Notes under the pieces: model-generated
The model's database searches: none
What the model saw: the letters and a program-made list of their open reading frames with translations, nothing else
Told to the model about the DNA's origin: nothing
Assembly: GCA_029990175.1 (NCBI GenBank)
Contig: JARKIP010000023.1
Span: 27,733,501 to 27,797,500 of the forward strand
Direction of reading: 5' to 3'
DNA from: Petunia secreta
Lineage: Eukaryota; Streptophyta; Magnoliopsida; Solanales; Solanaceae
Length of the DNA stretch: 64,000 nt
Shown here: piece after piece, positions 46,561 through 59,074 of the stretch
How positions within the stretch are numbered: position 1 is the first letter of the stretch
Layout of the letters: every line of letters starts with the position of its first letter
Program-made: the position numbers and the translations under genes

Positions 46561-49127
46561 AATATTTCTTAAATTAATTTGTGACAATAAAGCAAATGTG
46601 CTCGGCACAGGACTCGAGGGTACCTAATACCTTCTCGAGAGTTAAACAAAGGCCTTATTCGAAATCTCTGACACAGACCATTAGACAAGTCAAAGGTGTT
46701 CTAGGTACACCACTTTGGTGACTTGGCACACTTTTAACTTGTCAAGTGGAGACTCTGAGTTCTTCGTAAATATTTTCTGTACCGTGAAACACCAGTCATT
46801 GCCTTTTAAAACATTTTTCTTAAATTCTTTTATGAAAAAAAAAGGACGTGGCACCCATCAAATGATGTTTACGCCACTTCCTGGATCCATCAAAGCTTGC
46901 TTAATCCGAGTATCAAACATCTTGATGATAATGGTTAGAGCTTCTTAATACGAATTGCGTGGCTCTTTCCAACTTTGTCGACTAAATTCAATTGTGTTGA
47001 TGTGAGGCCTATGTTTTGCTTCCTCTGGAGCCTCATCAGGCTCTGGTTTAGCAAAAATTGCGTTGATGCTCCGTCTGTCCTTGGAGTCGGACGTCCTAGA
47101 CCATTTTCCTCCTTCCATGAGCAGGTCTCTGAGATGTCCTTCTTTCAGCAGATGGGCCATCTTGAGCATAAGAGCATTGCAGTCAACCGTACCGTGGTCG
47201 TTACTCCGATGAAAATCACAGTAGGCAATGATTTTTTTCGGTGGTACTCTTGATAGTGGGTGGCAAGTGAACCCTTGAGCCTAATTTTCCAAAGTTATTG
47301 GTGATTATCTCTACGGTGCTTACTCGTAGCCCGAAATCTTTAAAGTTGTGCTGCTTGGAGCTCTTCTCGTAGTAGCTCGTTCCTTTGACGTTGCCTTCTT
47401 CTCGGGTTATTTTACGAGATCAAATTGATACTGCACTCTTCTTTTTGTTCTCCTCTTGTCGATATCTGCCTACAAAATAGGTGTGCCCTCATGCTTTCTC
47501 TGTGCATTATTTTTGGGAAATAGGGATAGTTCGGGCTCTAGATGGAGCTTTTCGTTTGTACCTTTAGTGTAGGGAATCCCATGTTGTATTTAAGTGTTGA
47601 TTAGACTCCATTGTAGTTCTTGCATGGCCAATGAACCTCAAGAACCCAGATTCTTGCGAAGACTACCACAATGGTACTATTGGGCACTAGGGGAAGCTAT
47701 TTGCTTTCCCTCTAGAATCTCTCTAGATAATCCTTCAATAGCTCTTCATCACGCTGGTGGTTATCGAAGATATCCTCCATACATTACTCTCGCTTGCGAG
47801 TACTGAAGTTCGCCTTTTTGAAGAGGTCTTGCATCTGGCTGAATGGCTCGATTGATCCCAAAGGTAGCTGAGTGTACCATGCGAGGTTCCCTTTGGTTAA
47901 GGTTGAACTGAACCTTTTTACCATAGAAGACTATGTTTCTTCTTCTGTTATCTCGTTGCTCTTGACAGCCGTGTAGTAGGCAACGATGTGCTCATCGGGA
48001 TCAGTAGTTTCATCATACTTAAGGTTATCAGGCGGACGAAAGTGCTTAGGTATGCGGATTGGTGAAACACTCGCTTGATATGCATGTTTGAAGAATTTTA
48101 TCTCATCTATGGCCGTAACCTGGGGTGGATCACCTAGCACGTAACCGATCCGATCGTGGATGATTTTTAACTCCTTAAGGATGTCCTGAATGACAGGGGT
48201 TCCTTTGATGCCTTGACTGTTGGCCGCTATTAAGCTTCCTAGAGCAGTCTCCGTATCGATCCTTCGCCTGCGGATGGAAGCTGGTGAATCATTCATGGGT
48301 GCGGGTCCTTGCGGCGATGCTGGCCTTGGGAACGAACCAGCGAAGATCTCCTCTAGCTTCATGGCCATGCTTTCGACCATGTTGGCTGAGTTTTATTCTT
48401 CTCACTCCTTCTGAGCTTTGAGAAAACTGGTGAAGAAATCTTCAAGCTTGGAGTTGTTTCCGCGTGTCATCATCATGACCACTGTCCATAGATCCCTATG
48501 AGTGTTCTTCGATTGTCCAGCGGGATCAATGGGATCTGTTGTGGAGTCGCCAACCGCATCAGTGGTGTTCTTTGGGACATCATTGTTATCGTTCGACATG
48601 GTCGTGTTTTTCCTTCGTAAAAACCTACAATTTCCTGGCCCCACGGTATGCGCCAAACTATTTATGACTAAAAATTTCTTAATAAGTTAAATAGATAAAA
48701 GTTGCAAGAGGGTCATAAGAAATACGATAAATACTAGAAAAGTTAAATAAAGCTGAATAAAGAACTTGTATTTCTTGAGAATAGTCGGATTCTTGGAGAA
48801 TCGCTTATTGTACAATACAATGGGAAGAGCAGTATATATAGTTATAGATTTACCCAGTCCTAATTATGGTAAAATATATAAACTATAAGCTGTGGGCCTG
48901 TTTACTCAAGGCGGTGATACAAATTTAGCCTAACTAGAAGACTGTAAATCCTAAGGCGGCGAGATGTATGCCTTGCATTCCATGGCACGTACATGTTGAA
49001 CGGCTGTGGCTTGTGGAGTAGGCGTGTATCCTCTGCACCCTGTGACTTGTAGGCTAAGTCTAGTCTTTTCCAACTAGACTCGTATTGTTGTCATCATATA
49101 TGGTGTGTTTTTACGCACACACTAACA
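46560..49127 (-). mobile_element. TE5: gag-bearing Ty3/gypsy element, incomplete
   Basis: On -, one LTR (about 49127-48665, TGTTAGTGTGTGCG..TTTAGTCA), a primer-binding-like TGGCGCATACCGTGGGG just inside (complement of about 48642-48657), then gag. No protease, RT or second LTR was recognised, so it is truncated or a gag-only element. The gag text resembles the Tat/Athila side of the Ty3 elements. It lies inside TE4, which makes it the third layer of the nest. The lower border is approximate. Confidence 0.65.
46945..48656 (-). pseudogene. TE5 gag, broken
   Basis: Pieces on -: 48656-48402 (NDNNDVPKNTTDAVGD.., a charged leader), 48380-47931 (MKLEEIFAGSFPRPASPQGPAP.., RIPKHFRPPDNLKYDETTDPDEHIVAYYTAVKSNEI), then RFSSTLTKGNLAWYTQLPLGSI and a decayed EDIFDNHQRDEELLKDYLERF, ending at 47169-46945 (ALMLKMAHLLKEGHLRDLL, RSINAIFAKPEPDEAPEEA). 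The LKYDxTTDPDEHIxAYxTA and GxLxWYxxLPxxSI wording is the retrotransposon gag capsid of the Tat-type lineage. Stops and frameshifts between pieces make it inactive. Confidence 0.8.
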
Positions 49128-49159
49128 ATCATTGCAAAAATAAGCAGCTTAACCTCTTA

Positions 49160-52100
49160 ATTGTTTCAAAGGAACCCAACCCAGATGAAGAGGAAGCAGA
49201 TGAATTCTTTGAGGCCGAGGTTGAAGATAAAGATAAATGGGAAAATAAGGCTACTATGATTGTGCTGAATATGAATTCAATAGTGGGCTTTACCGAATGA
49301 AGAACAATGAAATTGGTGGGCAAAATTCATTGACACGATGTGATTGTTTTGGTGGAAAGTGGAGATACTCTTAATTTTGTATCTTCCACTCTTGCTCGTC
49401 AATTACAACTACATATTGAAAAGACCAACAAATTTAAAGTAACAATTGGTAAGGGCCAACAGGTTTGCAGGAGTGAACCATGCAAAAGGGTGAGGTTGGA
49501 TGTGTAGGGAGTACAAATTCACCAACAATATTTCCTGTTTGAATTTAAAGGAATTGATGTGGTATTACGATGGAATGGTTAGCCACTTTGGGTGAGATGA
49601 GGGTGAAGTAGAAACTTCTCACTAAAAAATTTAAAGATGCACCACAATTCGTGTCACTATAAGACGATCCATCAATGGTTCAGACACTAGTGTTACTAAA
49701 AGCCATGTCCAATTTGTTTAAGAAAGGGAATCAAAGCTTCTTGATTGAGATGAATCAGGTAAAAATAAATAAAAATGAAGCAACTATAACATCAAAAGAG
49801 ATTGAAGTGTTGTTACGTATGTAAGTAAACCTCAGGTCTTACCCCACGCTGTTCTCGGGATCATGCTATTATCATGAAACCTGGAGCACATCCACCGAAT
49901 ATTCGTCCATAAAGATATCCTCATTCTCAAAAAGCTAATATCGAGTGTCTGGTAAAAGAGATAATGGTTGCTGGAATAATTAGGGCTAATACTAGTCCAT
50001 ATTCTAGTCCAAAATTGCTAGTTAAGAAGAAGGCTGGAAGTTGGCATTTTTGCGTTGATTTTTGAGCTCTTAATGACATCACATTACCCGATAAATTTTC
50101 AATATCATGCATCGATGAGTTACTTGATGAGTTAGGAGGAGCCACCATATTTGCCAAGTTGGATCTCAAGTCAGGATATCTAACATATTCGCATTCAAGC
50201 TGGAGATGAAGCAAAGACAGCCTTCTGCACTCGTGAAGGGCATTATGAATTCATGGTAATGCCTTTCGACTTGACCAATGCACCCTATACTTTTCAGTCA
50301 TTAATGAATGATATATTTAGGGATCATAACTCAATATTTTTTGATGATATCTTAATTTACAGTGAAGACTATGTTTCTCATCTTGAGCATTTGAATGTTG
50401 CTTTGGATATTCTCAAATAGAATCAGTTGGTAATCAACAAAAAGAGATGTATATTTGGGCAGCTTAAACTTGAATATCTGTGACATATCAATTCCGCTTA
50501 AGGAGTGCAAGCAGATCCTTTCAAGATCAAAAGTATGATATCTTTGCAAGTATCTAGAGATATTAGGTTGAAGATTTTTGGGACTCACAGGGTATTGCAG
50601 AAAGTTTGTCAAGCATTATGGTAAGATTGCTTCTCCCTTAACTGAATTACTATAGAAAAATGTTTTTTTTTTTTTTTTTTTGTGGGAGAATAAGCTCAAC
50701 AAGCATTTGAGGCATTGAAGTTGGCTATAACTCAAGTACCTATTTTAGCGATGCCGGACTTTTCTTAGCCTTTTATAATTAAAGCTGATGCTTCAAGATT
50801 TAGTGCTGGTGCAGTTTTAATGCAAAATGGTAAACCTATTGCCTATTTTAATCGAGTGATTTCTTCCAAAGCAAGGGAATGTTCGGTATATGAGCGGGAG
50901 CTAATGGCTATTGTGTTAGCAGTCAACAAATGGAATCACTACTTGATGGGTCATCATTTTATTAACAAAATTGACCAGCAAGCCCTTAATTTTTTGCTGA
51001 AACAATAAGTTTTGAATGAGAATCGGCAGCAAGGGGTTTCCAAACTTATAGGTTATAAGTTTGACATCAAGTACAAAGCGGGAGCTGAAAATAGAATAGA
51101 TGATGCACTGTCCAGACGCCGAGAATCTGCAGGGTTATATGCCTTTTCAGTTTGGAAATATGAAGACAAGGAGGAGTGGGACAAAGAAGTATAGAGAGAC
51201 AATAAAATGGCCTCTATTTTGGAAAAGTTAATTTCAGGACAGCAAGCAGACAACAAATACAACTTGAAGAATGGTTGTCAACTGTTCAAGGGACCCTTAG
51301 TTTTGCCTAAAGGTTCATCTCGAATACCAGGATTGTTGATGGAATTTCATTCTTCTCTAGCTGGAGGACATTCGAACTATATTCGTACATATAAGAAGCT
51401 GTTCGAGAATATTTACTAGGAAGGTATGAAGAAGGATGTTCAAGAATTTGTTGCCAGGTGTGACATTTGTCAAAAGAACAAATATCAAACTTTGAGTCCA
51501 GCCGGATTACTTCAACTATTACCTATACCTCATCATGTATGGGAGGTGTAAGTATGGATTTTATTATCGGTCTTCCTAAATTCCATAAGATACTATAATA
51601 GTTGTGGTGGATCGTCTTACCATATAGGCACACTTTATTCCACTTTCTCAGCCTTTTAATGTTAAAGATGTGGCTGATGTTTTCATCAAAGAAGTGGTAA
51701 AATTGCATGGTTTTCCAAAATTTATTGTGTCTGATTGTGATCGTGTGTTTTTCAGCCAAATTCGGAAGTAGTTATTTAAAATAACAGGAATTACATTGCG
51801 CTAAAGCTCTTCATACCATCCAGAGACCGATGGGCAAACAGAAGTGGTAACAGGAGTTTGGAGACATATCTTTGTTATATTGGAAAGAGAAAATCCTAAG
51901 CAATGGTCTAGTTGGTTAGCTTCGGCCCAATATTGGTTTAATACGTCATTTAACAGATATGTTGCCATGACTCTCTTTAAAGCATTATATGGGAGGGATC
52001 CACCATCAATTTTTCATATGGATGACCATCAAAATAGGAAGAAAGATGAACAAGATTTTATAAGAAGAAGAAGAGAATATCTTCAAGAAGTGATTTGGCA

Positions 52101-52727
52101 GTGGAAGAAGTAAATGAACAGGTGCTCATAAGAAATTTGATCTTGACTGAACTAAAAAATCATCTGCCCCAAGCACAACAAAGAATGAAATATCAAACTG
52201 ATCAAAGACGTAGGGAAGTGAATTTTCATATTTGAGATATGAAGTATCTTAAACTTCGGCCCTACAAACTATGATCTTTGACTAAGAAGATTAATGAAAA
52301 ACTCAGTCCTTATTTTTATGGTCCTTTTAAGATCTTAGAGAAGATTGGTTTTGTAGCTTACCGGTTGGATTTACCTGATGGAGCACGTATTAATTCAGTT
52401 TTTCATGTTTCACAGTTGAGAAAATGTTTGCTACCAATAACTCCTACAAAAGACCTACCTCCATTTCTTCCACCAGACTTGCAGCTTCAACTTGAAGCTG
52501 TGAAGCATATTTGGAAGCTAATAAATAGTAAACAATAGGTGTTAATCAAGTAGAAGGACCTACCTGAATTGGAGATTACCTTGGAGGATTATGATCTACA
52601 ATTTCTTAAATTTCACCTTGAAGAAAAGGTGACTCTTATATGGGAGGGTAATGATAGACCTCATGTTATTGATACTTACTTTACTAGGCAAAAAGGCACG
52701 TGTAGTAAATCAGGAGGCCAAAAATAA
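49160..52727 (+). pseudogene. TE4 pol (protease-RT-RNase H-integrase), decayed
   Basis: In order: a protease region (49340-49590; VLVESGDTLNFVSSTLARQL, with ESGD in place of DSGA), RT (49900-50640; [36 protein letters not shown]), RNase H (50690-51130; IIKADASRFSAGAVLMQNGKPIAYF, YERELMAIVLAVNKWNHYLMG, YKAGAENRIDDALSRR), integrase (51300-52110; [25 protein letters not shown]) and the C-terminal LSPYFYGPFKILEKIGFVAYRLDLP..FHVSQLRK (52306-52430). The last residues (NDRPHVIDTYFTRQKG) lie inside the 3' LTR, stop at 52725-52727. Many stops: old element. Confidence 0.88.
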
Positions 52728-53106
52728 AAAATTAAAAAGTTAGTAACTGTCATGAGATATTTACTTGGGTGGTTTTTTTTTTTTTGGGAGAAATAGGGGT
52801 AGAGTTGTGGAAAAAAAGTAATCAGAAAAGGAAAAGAGATTCTTGGGAGAGTGTTAGCCTCTCGAATGTCTAGAGACGTTAAATTTGTGTAATTCTCCTT
52901 GTTGTATACTGCATAACTAAGTTGTGTAGGATGATATTGTTTTTAACTAGTTTGTTATTCTTGCCAGTTATGTCTTATGTTTCAACTTGTGAGTTATCGA
53001 TATTAGAGTGGTTATCATCAGACTCGGTGATGTAATTTCAGTATTTTCAGTGTAATACATCAATGTTTGTTTCATTTATTTCCAATTTGTGCAGAATAAT
53101 CTATCA
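52652..53106 (+). repeat. TE4 3' LTR
   Basis: 455 bp, TGATAGACCTCATG..AATAATCTATCA. The start was set by the purine tract just before it and by alignment with 45649. It contains the last 25 codons of pol. Confidence 0.75.
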
Positions 53107-53366
53107 GACCCCAAACATGGATGAAAGCTTTTCTCTTGGAAAGTCGTAATGTAATCTTTTAAGTGATACATATTTATACCATTTGCGTTGAAGTTTATAA
53201 TGATGTTATTAATTTGCAAATTTCAGGGCTTGAAAATGGTTTCAATGAAGTAAATATTGATTCCCTTCTTGGTATGACTAGTTTGAGCCCATGTAATTAT
53301 TTTATAAACTATGATGAATACAGGATTATGAAACTTGCCACATATTACCCGAATAATTTTTGGTGA
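53107..53366 (+). pseudogene. hAT-like (ZMYM1-like) segment 3 of 3
   Basis: The translation PNMDESFSLGKS, then YLYHLR, VYNDVINLQ, GLENGFNEVNIDSLLGMTSLSPCNYFINYDEYRIMKLATYYPNNF continues the ZMYM1-like protein (the DESF.., NRFxEVNxELL, LNPxNSFxxFD and FYPxDF blocks). It begins immediately after the TE4 target duplication. The C-terminal dimerisation region of hAT proteins is not present beyond the stop at 53364-53366. Confidence 0.8.
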
Positions 53367-56300
53367 AAAGTTTAATTAGTCCATAAGCACATTAGTAGTA
53401 TTTATTAGTGTTTCTAAACCCGTTTTCCCTCTCTTACTTTCTCTAGCCATTCAGCTTATTTTATAAATTATTAATCACTTTTTATAGGGGTAATATTATT
53501 ATATGAAAAGTTTTACTATTGCTCCTATAAATAGCTGTTTAAATTTCACAATGAAGATTCAATATTGTTTACATTCTTCTTTCTCCTTCCCAATTCCTTA
53601 TACAATACTACAAAATTCTTTTCAACAAATTAAGAAAAAATCTCCATGCTCAACTATCTCAAGATAAATTACGTATGGATATTATATTGTTGACTATTCT
53701 GGTCCACGTATTGAAAAAGAAATCTGGTTCATAATTAAAGAAATGGATCTGGCATGAATCACCCCTCATAACATCATTCTTTGAGCTTTAAAAACAAAGG
53801 GTTACGTAATTTCTTGACCCCATAATAGAGTACCCCTTTTGAGTCCGGTGGTTGAGTAAACACAGTAATTTCGTACAGAGTCCTGATAATTAAGTACACG
53901 TAAAAGGAGCTTTGAAAAATTCTGATCATGAGTAAGTATTATTGAGTAGATACTTATCGATCAGGAGAATATTTCATTCTTTAAATTATTGTACTTTTTT
54001 CCCTGCTAATCTCTGTCTCTTTTGTTTGGAGCAGACTTAATGGAACAAAGCCGAAGGAGATTGATAAGCTAATGCCTAATAAGGGCTGCAGATAAGGAAT
54101 TCTTTTGTTTTCATTTTTGTTCCTTCCTGGCCAATATTCGCAGCCCCCTAATTGACATTAACGGTATCTCCACAAACGTAACTTTGGTTGTTGGAAAGAA
54201 TTTCAAACCCATTATTTTCTCAAAACAGTAACTAAGATTTCCAAAATAATATACATAGACTTGTAAGTCTTCTATTTGTCCGTCTAATAATTTGATGTCA
54301 TTGACAAGTTTTTCATTGAGCTTCCAAATGTGAGCTTTTTTTGTGCCTATGTTCATTTTATGTTGCCTAATTTTAACTTGACATAAAAAATAAAAAAAAA
54401 AAAAAAAAATTAAAGACTTTTAAAACGTGGGGAACTTGAACATGTGATGAGATTTTTATAGTTTAAAAATCCATGTTATTAAAAGTAAAATAAAAAGTTT
54501 AAAAAGTTAAATATTTCTAAATATATAAAAACATCATTTTTTTAAATGCACTCGTAATTAAGTAAATACTGCATAAAATGAAATGGAGATGAACAGATAG
54601 AAATAAAAAGCTAATCCGAAGGCAAATGCATGGCTTCTAACACCATTCGATCACGACATGATATGATCCGCCATGTTGGTGCCATCCATATACAACACTG
54701 AACATCTATTTAATTGATGCGACGACGAATATCATGCATCCAATATATTCTTTACTAATCTTGATACATTAATAATTAATGGCATTAAGCATGCTTGATC
54801 AAACCACTATATTTCAAATCTAATGACATAATTTCTGGAGTAATCCCTTCATCTTTCGACCACACAAATACTACTTTTACTTCTCCAAAGTAGCTAGGCA
54901 TGAAAAAGTATGTTCAAATATGTAATGTTCTCTAATATTATCCTCATTTTTTGTTGTTTCCCTTTAAAAAAGTCATGGTAGTTGATGCGTACCATTTAGT
55001 TCCCGTCTAATTAATGATCTCATTCTCCAAAGCTGGCTGGTAGAAATAAAACTGAAATGTTTTAGTGTATTTGAAAGATGAATACGCTTAGTTTGGCCAA
55101 AATGATTTATCTTCAGTATACTGATTAAGGAAAAAAAAATCTTCTCCTAATATTTTGTTTTCTATGACCCCCGCCCCCCCACCCCCCACCCCCACAACCT
55201 TTTTTTTTTCAATCGACAAATTGTAGCTGATGAATCGAATTATGCTTATACACATAAACTTAAATAAAATAACATCGAGTAATACTCGTTTTATTTAAAC
55301 TATAGTCAAAAGTTAGATTTAAACAAAACAAATAGTCAAAAGTTCATTTTAACTTACAAAGCTAAAGAACGACCGTATAACTGAAGATCATTATTCTCAT
55401 TGGAGTAAGTTGTAGTCCGCTTTTCTTGTTCACACTTCACTTAGTCAAATACTCCATGACTTTTTTAAAAGATATACTCCATTACTTGGGTGTTATACTC
55501 TAATCCATGTCCGGTCTCTTGTCAATATCAACCAATTAACATATTTTTCTTATATAAAAAAATAGATTTTGCTATGTATATATCCATCTTAGTTTATGTG
55601 TGAACTTAATTGTCTTTTTACGAATAATACATTTTTATATTTAATAAGTTTAATTCCAAAATTGGAGTTTTGGTGAATCGTCGCGATTTTCTATCATCCT
55701 TTTCATTTTAGGTACTCGAAATTAATACCCCTAGCAGTTTGTTTTAGTTGTCATTCAATACTTGTGCAGTTGTTATCAATAAATAGTAGTAATTAATTTT
55801 CTACCGCCACACCTTGCTTTGATATATGTGTAGAGGGATTAATTATAGTGAAAGCAAGCATGCAACAAATTGAGATAAAAAATTAAATGAGGACAACTTA
55901 GTCAAATTATTGTCTTATGAGATGTGTAAAAACTAAACATGATAAGTAAACGGGACAGGAGGAGGGAGTATATCAGAAAATGGTCAGGTTTTATAGAGAA
56001 ATACTCCAAATTTAAAGATTTACCCGTTTACTTGATGATTCACCAAAATCGGTTTCCTAGTGATTGAAATTTTTTTGGCAATTTCCGACCTGACCATGGT
56101 TTTCTTTATACTAGAGTTAACTTCCAAAGCAATTAAAAAAGAAAATCAATTGCTGTTGGAAATTAAGAAATAGCATGGGTAAGGTCTTATTTGTCCTCTA
56201 TTTCTTCATTTTTCCTTAACAAATACTTTGCGCGTAATAAGATACTCTTATATACTACTTAAGAAATTTGAAAAAGTCTTAGGTGATGACATTGGAGTCA

Positions 56301-56400
56301 TTTAATCCTATAATTAATCTACTAACATAGCATCCATCAATCTTGAAAATAATTATATTACTCCCATTTCATTTCCTTCATAATCACTTTCCCTGAAATC
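53367..56400. other. intergenic upstream of SAUR gene
   Basis: AT-rich with no supportable coding region. A poly-A run (about 54389-54408) and a C-rich run (about 55168-55193) occur, plus the MITE candidate listed at 55728. A short open frame at 54111-54356 (-) resembles nothing I know. Confidence 0.5.
55728..55968. mobile_element. probable Stowaway MITE, diverged
   Basis: Right end ACGGGACAGGAGGAGGGAG followed by TA is a clear Stowaway tip. The left tip is weak (TA then CCCCTAGCAGTTTGTTTTAG). Size 241 bp fits the family. Confidence 0.5.
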
Positions 56401-56414
56401 CACATTTGCATTAG

Positions 56415-56422
56415 TATATATA
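56415..56422 (+). promoter_or_regulatory. probable TATA box of SAUR gene
   Basis: TATATATA, about 86-93 bases before the start codon at 56508, leaving a 5' UTR of about 60 bases. Confidence 0.5.
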
Positions 56423-56507
56423 TACTCAAGAGGGGTTTACTAGTGGAGCTTATAGTACAAGTTTTTGAATAACACAAGCTCTATAGTAGTTTAGTTTTTT
56501 CTTATCT

Positions 56508-56849
56508 ATGGCGAAAATAATAGGGAGCATAAGATTTGGAATTAGAGAGAGCAAATCAACATGTGGCTGCAGGTATTATGTGAGATTGGGCAGTGATGAT
56601 CATGAGAAGCAAGAGACAGATCAAGTCATCAATATTAGAAAAGGGTACATCCCTGTGCTCGTAGGAAATGAAGAAGAAAATTTGGAGAGAGTGATGATAC
56701 CAATGAAGTTGATCAAACACCCTTGTATTGTAACCCTGCTTGACATTGCTGCTCATGAGCTTGGCTACAATCAACCTGGAACCTTAAGGATTCAGTGTCA
56801 AGTACAACATTTCAAAAAAATGCTACACAACATCTCCAAAAGGAAGTGA
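56508..56849 (+). CDS. SAUR family auxin-responsive protein
   Basis: Single exon, 113 residues, no intron as is usual for SAURs. The SAUR domain lies at about residues 44-105: KGYIPVLVG, ERVMIPMKLIKHPCIVTLLDIAAHELGYNQPGTLRIQCQV, HFKKML. The N-terminal 40 residues are variable and carry no signal peptide. SAURs are short-lived proteins that in Arabidopsis inhibit PP2C.D phosphatases, so keeping plasma-membrane H+-ATPases active and promoting cell expansion. The family is usually induced by auxin; I did not find a clear auxin-response element cluster upstream. The 3' UTR holds an ATAGATT heptamer (56964-56970), part of the DST mRNA-instability consensus, but the flanking elements do not fit well. 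Which SAUR this is cannot be told from sequence alone. Confidence 0.93.
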   Translation: MAKIIGSIRFGIRESKSTCGCRYYVRLGSDDHEKQETDQVINIRKGYIPVLVGNEEENLERVMIPMKLIKHPCIVTLLDIAAHELGYNQPGTLRIQCQVQHFKKMLHNISKRK

Positions 56850-57400
56850 AATACGATGATTAATTCATGGACTAAGCTATCAGTGTATGAAAAGTATCAT
56901 TGAGCACACCATCTCCAAGAGGAAGTGATTGCTCCATATATGATGATTATTCACAATAGAATAATAGATTTATTTCTTTAAAAATATCGGTTAGTACAAT
57001 TGAGGATTCAAAAGGAACAAGGACAAATTCCTAGATTATTCTGCTTGAACTTGCTAAGATGTTCAGTTCAGTGCGTTTAGCAATATTATCGTTATGCATT
57101 GACTGAAGAGAATGTTAGAAATGAGTAGTGTTCATTATACATGTGTACTAGTTTAAGTTATAACAAGAATAGTATAAAGAACTTTTAATCAACCAGTATA
57201 ATTTAACATGTTATCTACTTTATTTCAATTAATGGTTATCATAACATGTTTGTTTTCATTGAGTACAGCAATCTGTTATTGCAGATAACATAACCGTGTG
57301 ACGCTCACTAATGTGGATATTAACACACTGGATTGGTAAAGAGATGCATCAATCAATGTCAATCCACTTATATTTTGTCTAAATCAATTTTTACATTTTT
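56850..57400. other. SAUR 3' UTR and intergenic
   Basis: The first 100 bases repeat the end of the coding region in imperfect form: CATCTCCAAAAGGAAGTGA (spanning the stop) and CATCTCCAAGAGGAAGTGA at about 56909-56928. The remainder is AT-rich without features. Confidence 0.5.
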
Positions 57401-58034
57401 TATCTAATTGTCAAGTATATAGAGGACCAGTAGCTCGCATGTCCCAGATTTCTACTCGAACTATTTGAAGCAGTCAAATCTGCCTAATTTACCCCCACAC
57501 TTGCCCCTTAACATATCGCGCGCAACGATAAAACACCGAGTTATAGCCTAATCCTAAAACATAATAGTATTTCTCAAGTAGGAATATTGTCAATCACCCA
57601 GCATACATAAAATTTATCTTTATAAAGTGAAAACAACATAGAAGTGATTACCTTCTGAAGGATTCATATTTATATAACATAAAATCTATACTAAATAGAT
57701 TAATCAAATATTATAAATTCGAGAACTTACTTGTTCTCCTTATAAGCGAAAGCGGTAGGATCTTTACCACGGCTGGAATCACTGGTCGTCGGTGGTTGTC
57801 ACAGTAACGGAGCAACCCCTTTATCCACAGTCTAAACACCTAGTTATTTGGTAGAGAGAAAGAGGAAGAGCTGTATAGAAAAGTACGTGTTTTTTTCACT
57901 GTGTATTACTGTATATTTATAGCTTATATGAAGTAGTTGTCCTCTTATAGGACTCTACTAGGTAATTATCTATTTATTAGGATAAGCTTTAAGAGCACCC
58001 CTTATGAGTGGACTCTTAACAGATAATTCCAACA
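57400..58034 (-). repeat. probable 3' LTR of copia element
   Basis: On -, TGTTGGAATTATCTG begins at 58034 directly after a purine tract GTGTGAGTGGGAGA (complement of 58035-58048), as in many plant Ty1/copia elements. It includes TATAAATATACAG (complement of about 57908-57920), a likely promoter TATA. The lower border was not found and is a guess. Confidence 0.6.
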
Positions 58035-59074
58035 TCTCCCACTCACACATAATGAGAGTGCTCTTATAATACGAGAAACATATTCTCACCTCATCTCTAC
58101 AAATATTAATACATTGAAATAGATCGTGCGACCAGCATACTGTGAGAGCTACGTGCTATACATCTGTTAGGAGTATATAGCCTCTCGTCGAGTGCAAACC
58201 TGCAAGTAGATTATAAAGTATGCAATACCCTAGATCATATGAATCATATTTTGATATCCTCTCAAAATCTCAAATATCATTTTTATGTATTCACAATTAT
58301 AACTCATAAGTTATAACTGGTCCATCTGTGAATACAAAATTAATGAGATTCCTTTAATGATCTTCCTCTTCTCACGATTCTCTTAACATTTGCTCAACTG
58401 CTTTTCTAGATATGTTCCGCCAGACCGCATCCATTTTCATGGTCTTTTGAAAACATACTAAGATAGCTAATATTAGACTAAGTCTCAAGTATCTGATCGA
58501 AGTCACTGAGGATAGATCATTTTGAGCCATCATAAGGCTCTGGGTCTCACGCAACAGTAAGTTGAGATTAAACTTATGTTACCCCATGGTCTACATTTAG
58601 CACACATGGTATGAAACACGTGCTATAATATTTTTGTCCTTTCCTTAAGGAGCGTATGTCTTTATAAATAATGTTGTATAGATGAAATTCAGACACCATA
58701 CGTATCTAAATTCGAGTTCCTTAAACTCACATCTAGCTCACTAAGTAGACTAGGTGAACATCCTTTCACCTTAATAACCTTATGTCATTATTTAAACGAC
58801 TCTACTGATTTTAAGCATATCACTCTCAAATTATCCATTTGATAATTTTTTCTTAAAATCAAGTCTCATCTCCACTTATCACTAAGATAAGGAGGCGGTT
58901 GCCTAAGTGAGAAGGCCAACCTCTTGTCTACTCGACATACTAAAATATAATTGGAGAATGTACTAAACACTCAATAAATCATGAATATGTATGTAAGTAA
59001 ATCAACTTTATTGATTATCAAAGAACATAGTTTTGTGAACAACTGGAAAAAAATAAAGAATAATACAAAATCAC

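Larger units (their letters stand above)
45649..53106 (+). mobile_element. TE4: Ty3/gypsy element with ORF running into its 3' LTR
   Basis: Inserted into the hAT-like gene. The first LTR begins TGATAGACC at 45649, the second at 52652, and the second ends TATCA at 53106. Flanking GATCC (45644-45648) and GACCC (53107-53111) look like a 5-bp duplication with one change, and the hAT reading frame resumes exactly after it. A purine tract TGGGAGGGTAA precedes the 3' LTR. Gag and the 5' part are missing because TE5 and other sequence replace them. The pol frame continues 25 codons into the 3' LTR, a trait described for the CRM chromovirus clade; lineage is otherwise unproven. Confidence 0.8.

Noticed and set aside
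54111..54356. 81-codon frame on -
   Set aside because: No recognisable motif, no splice context, AT-rich surroundings.
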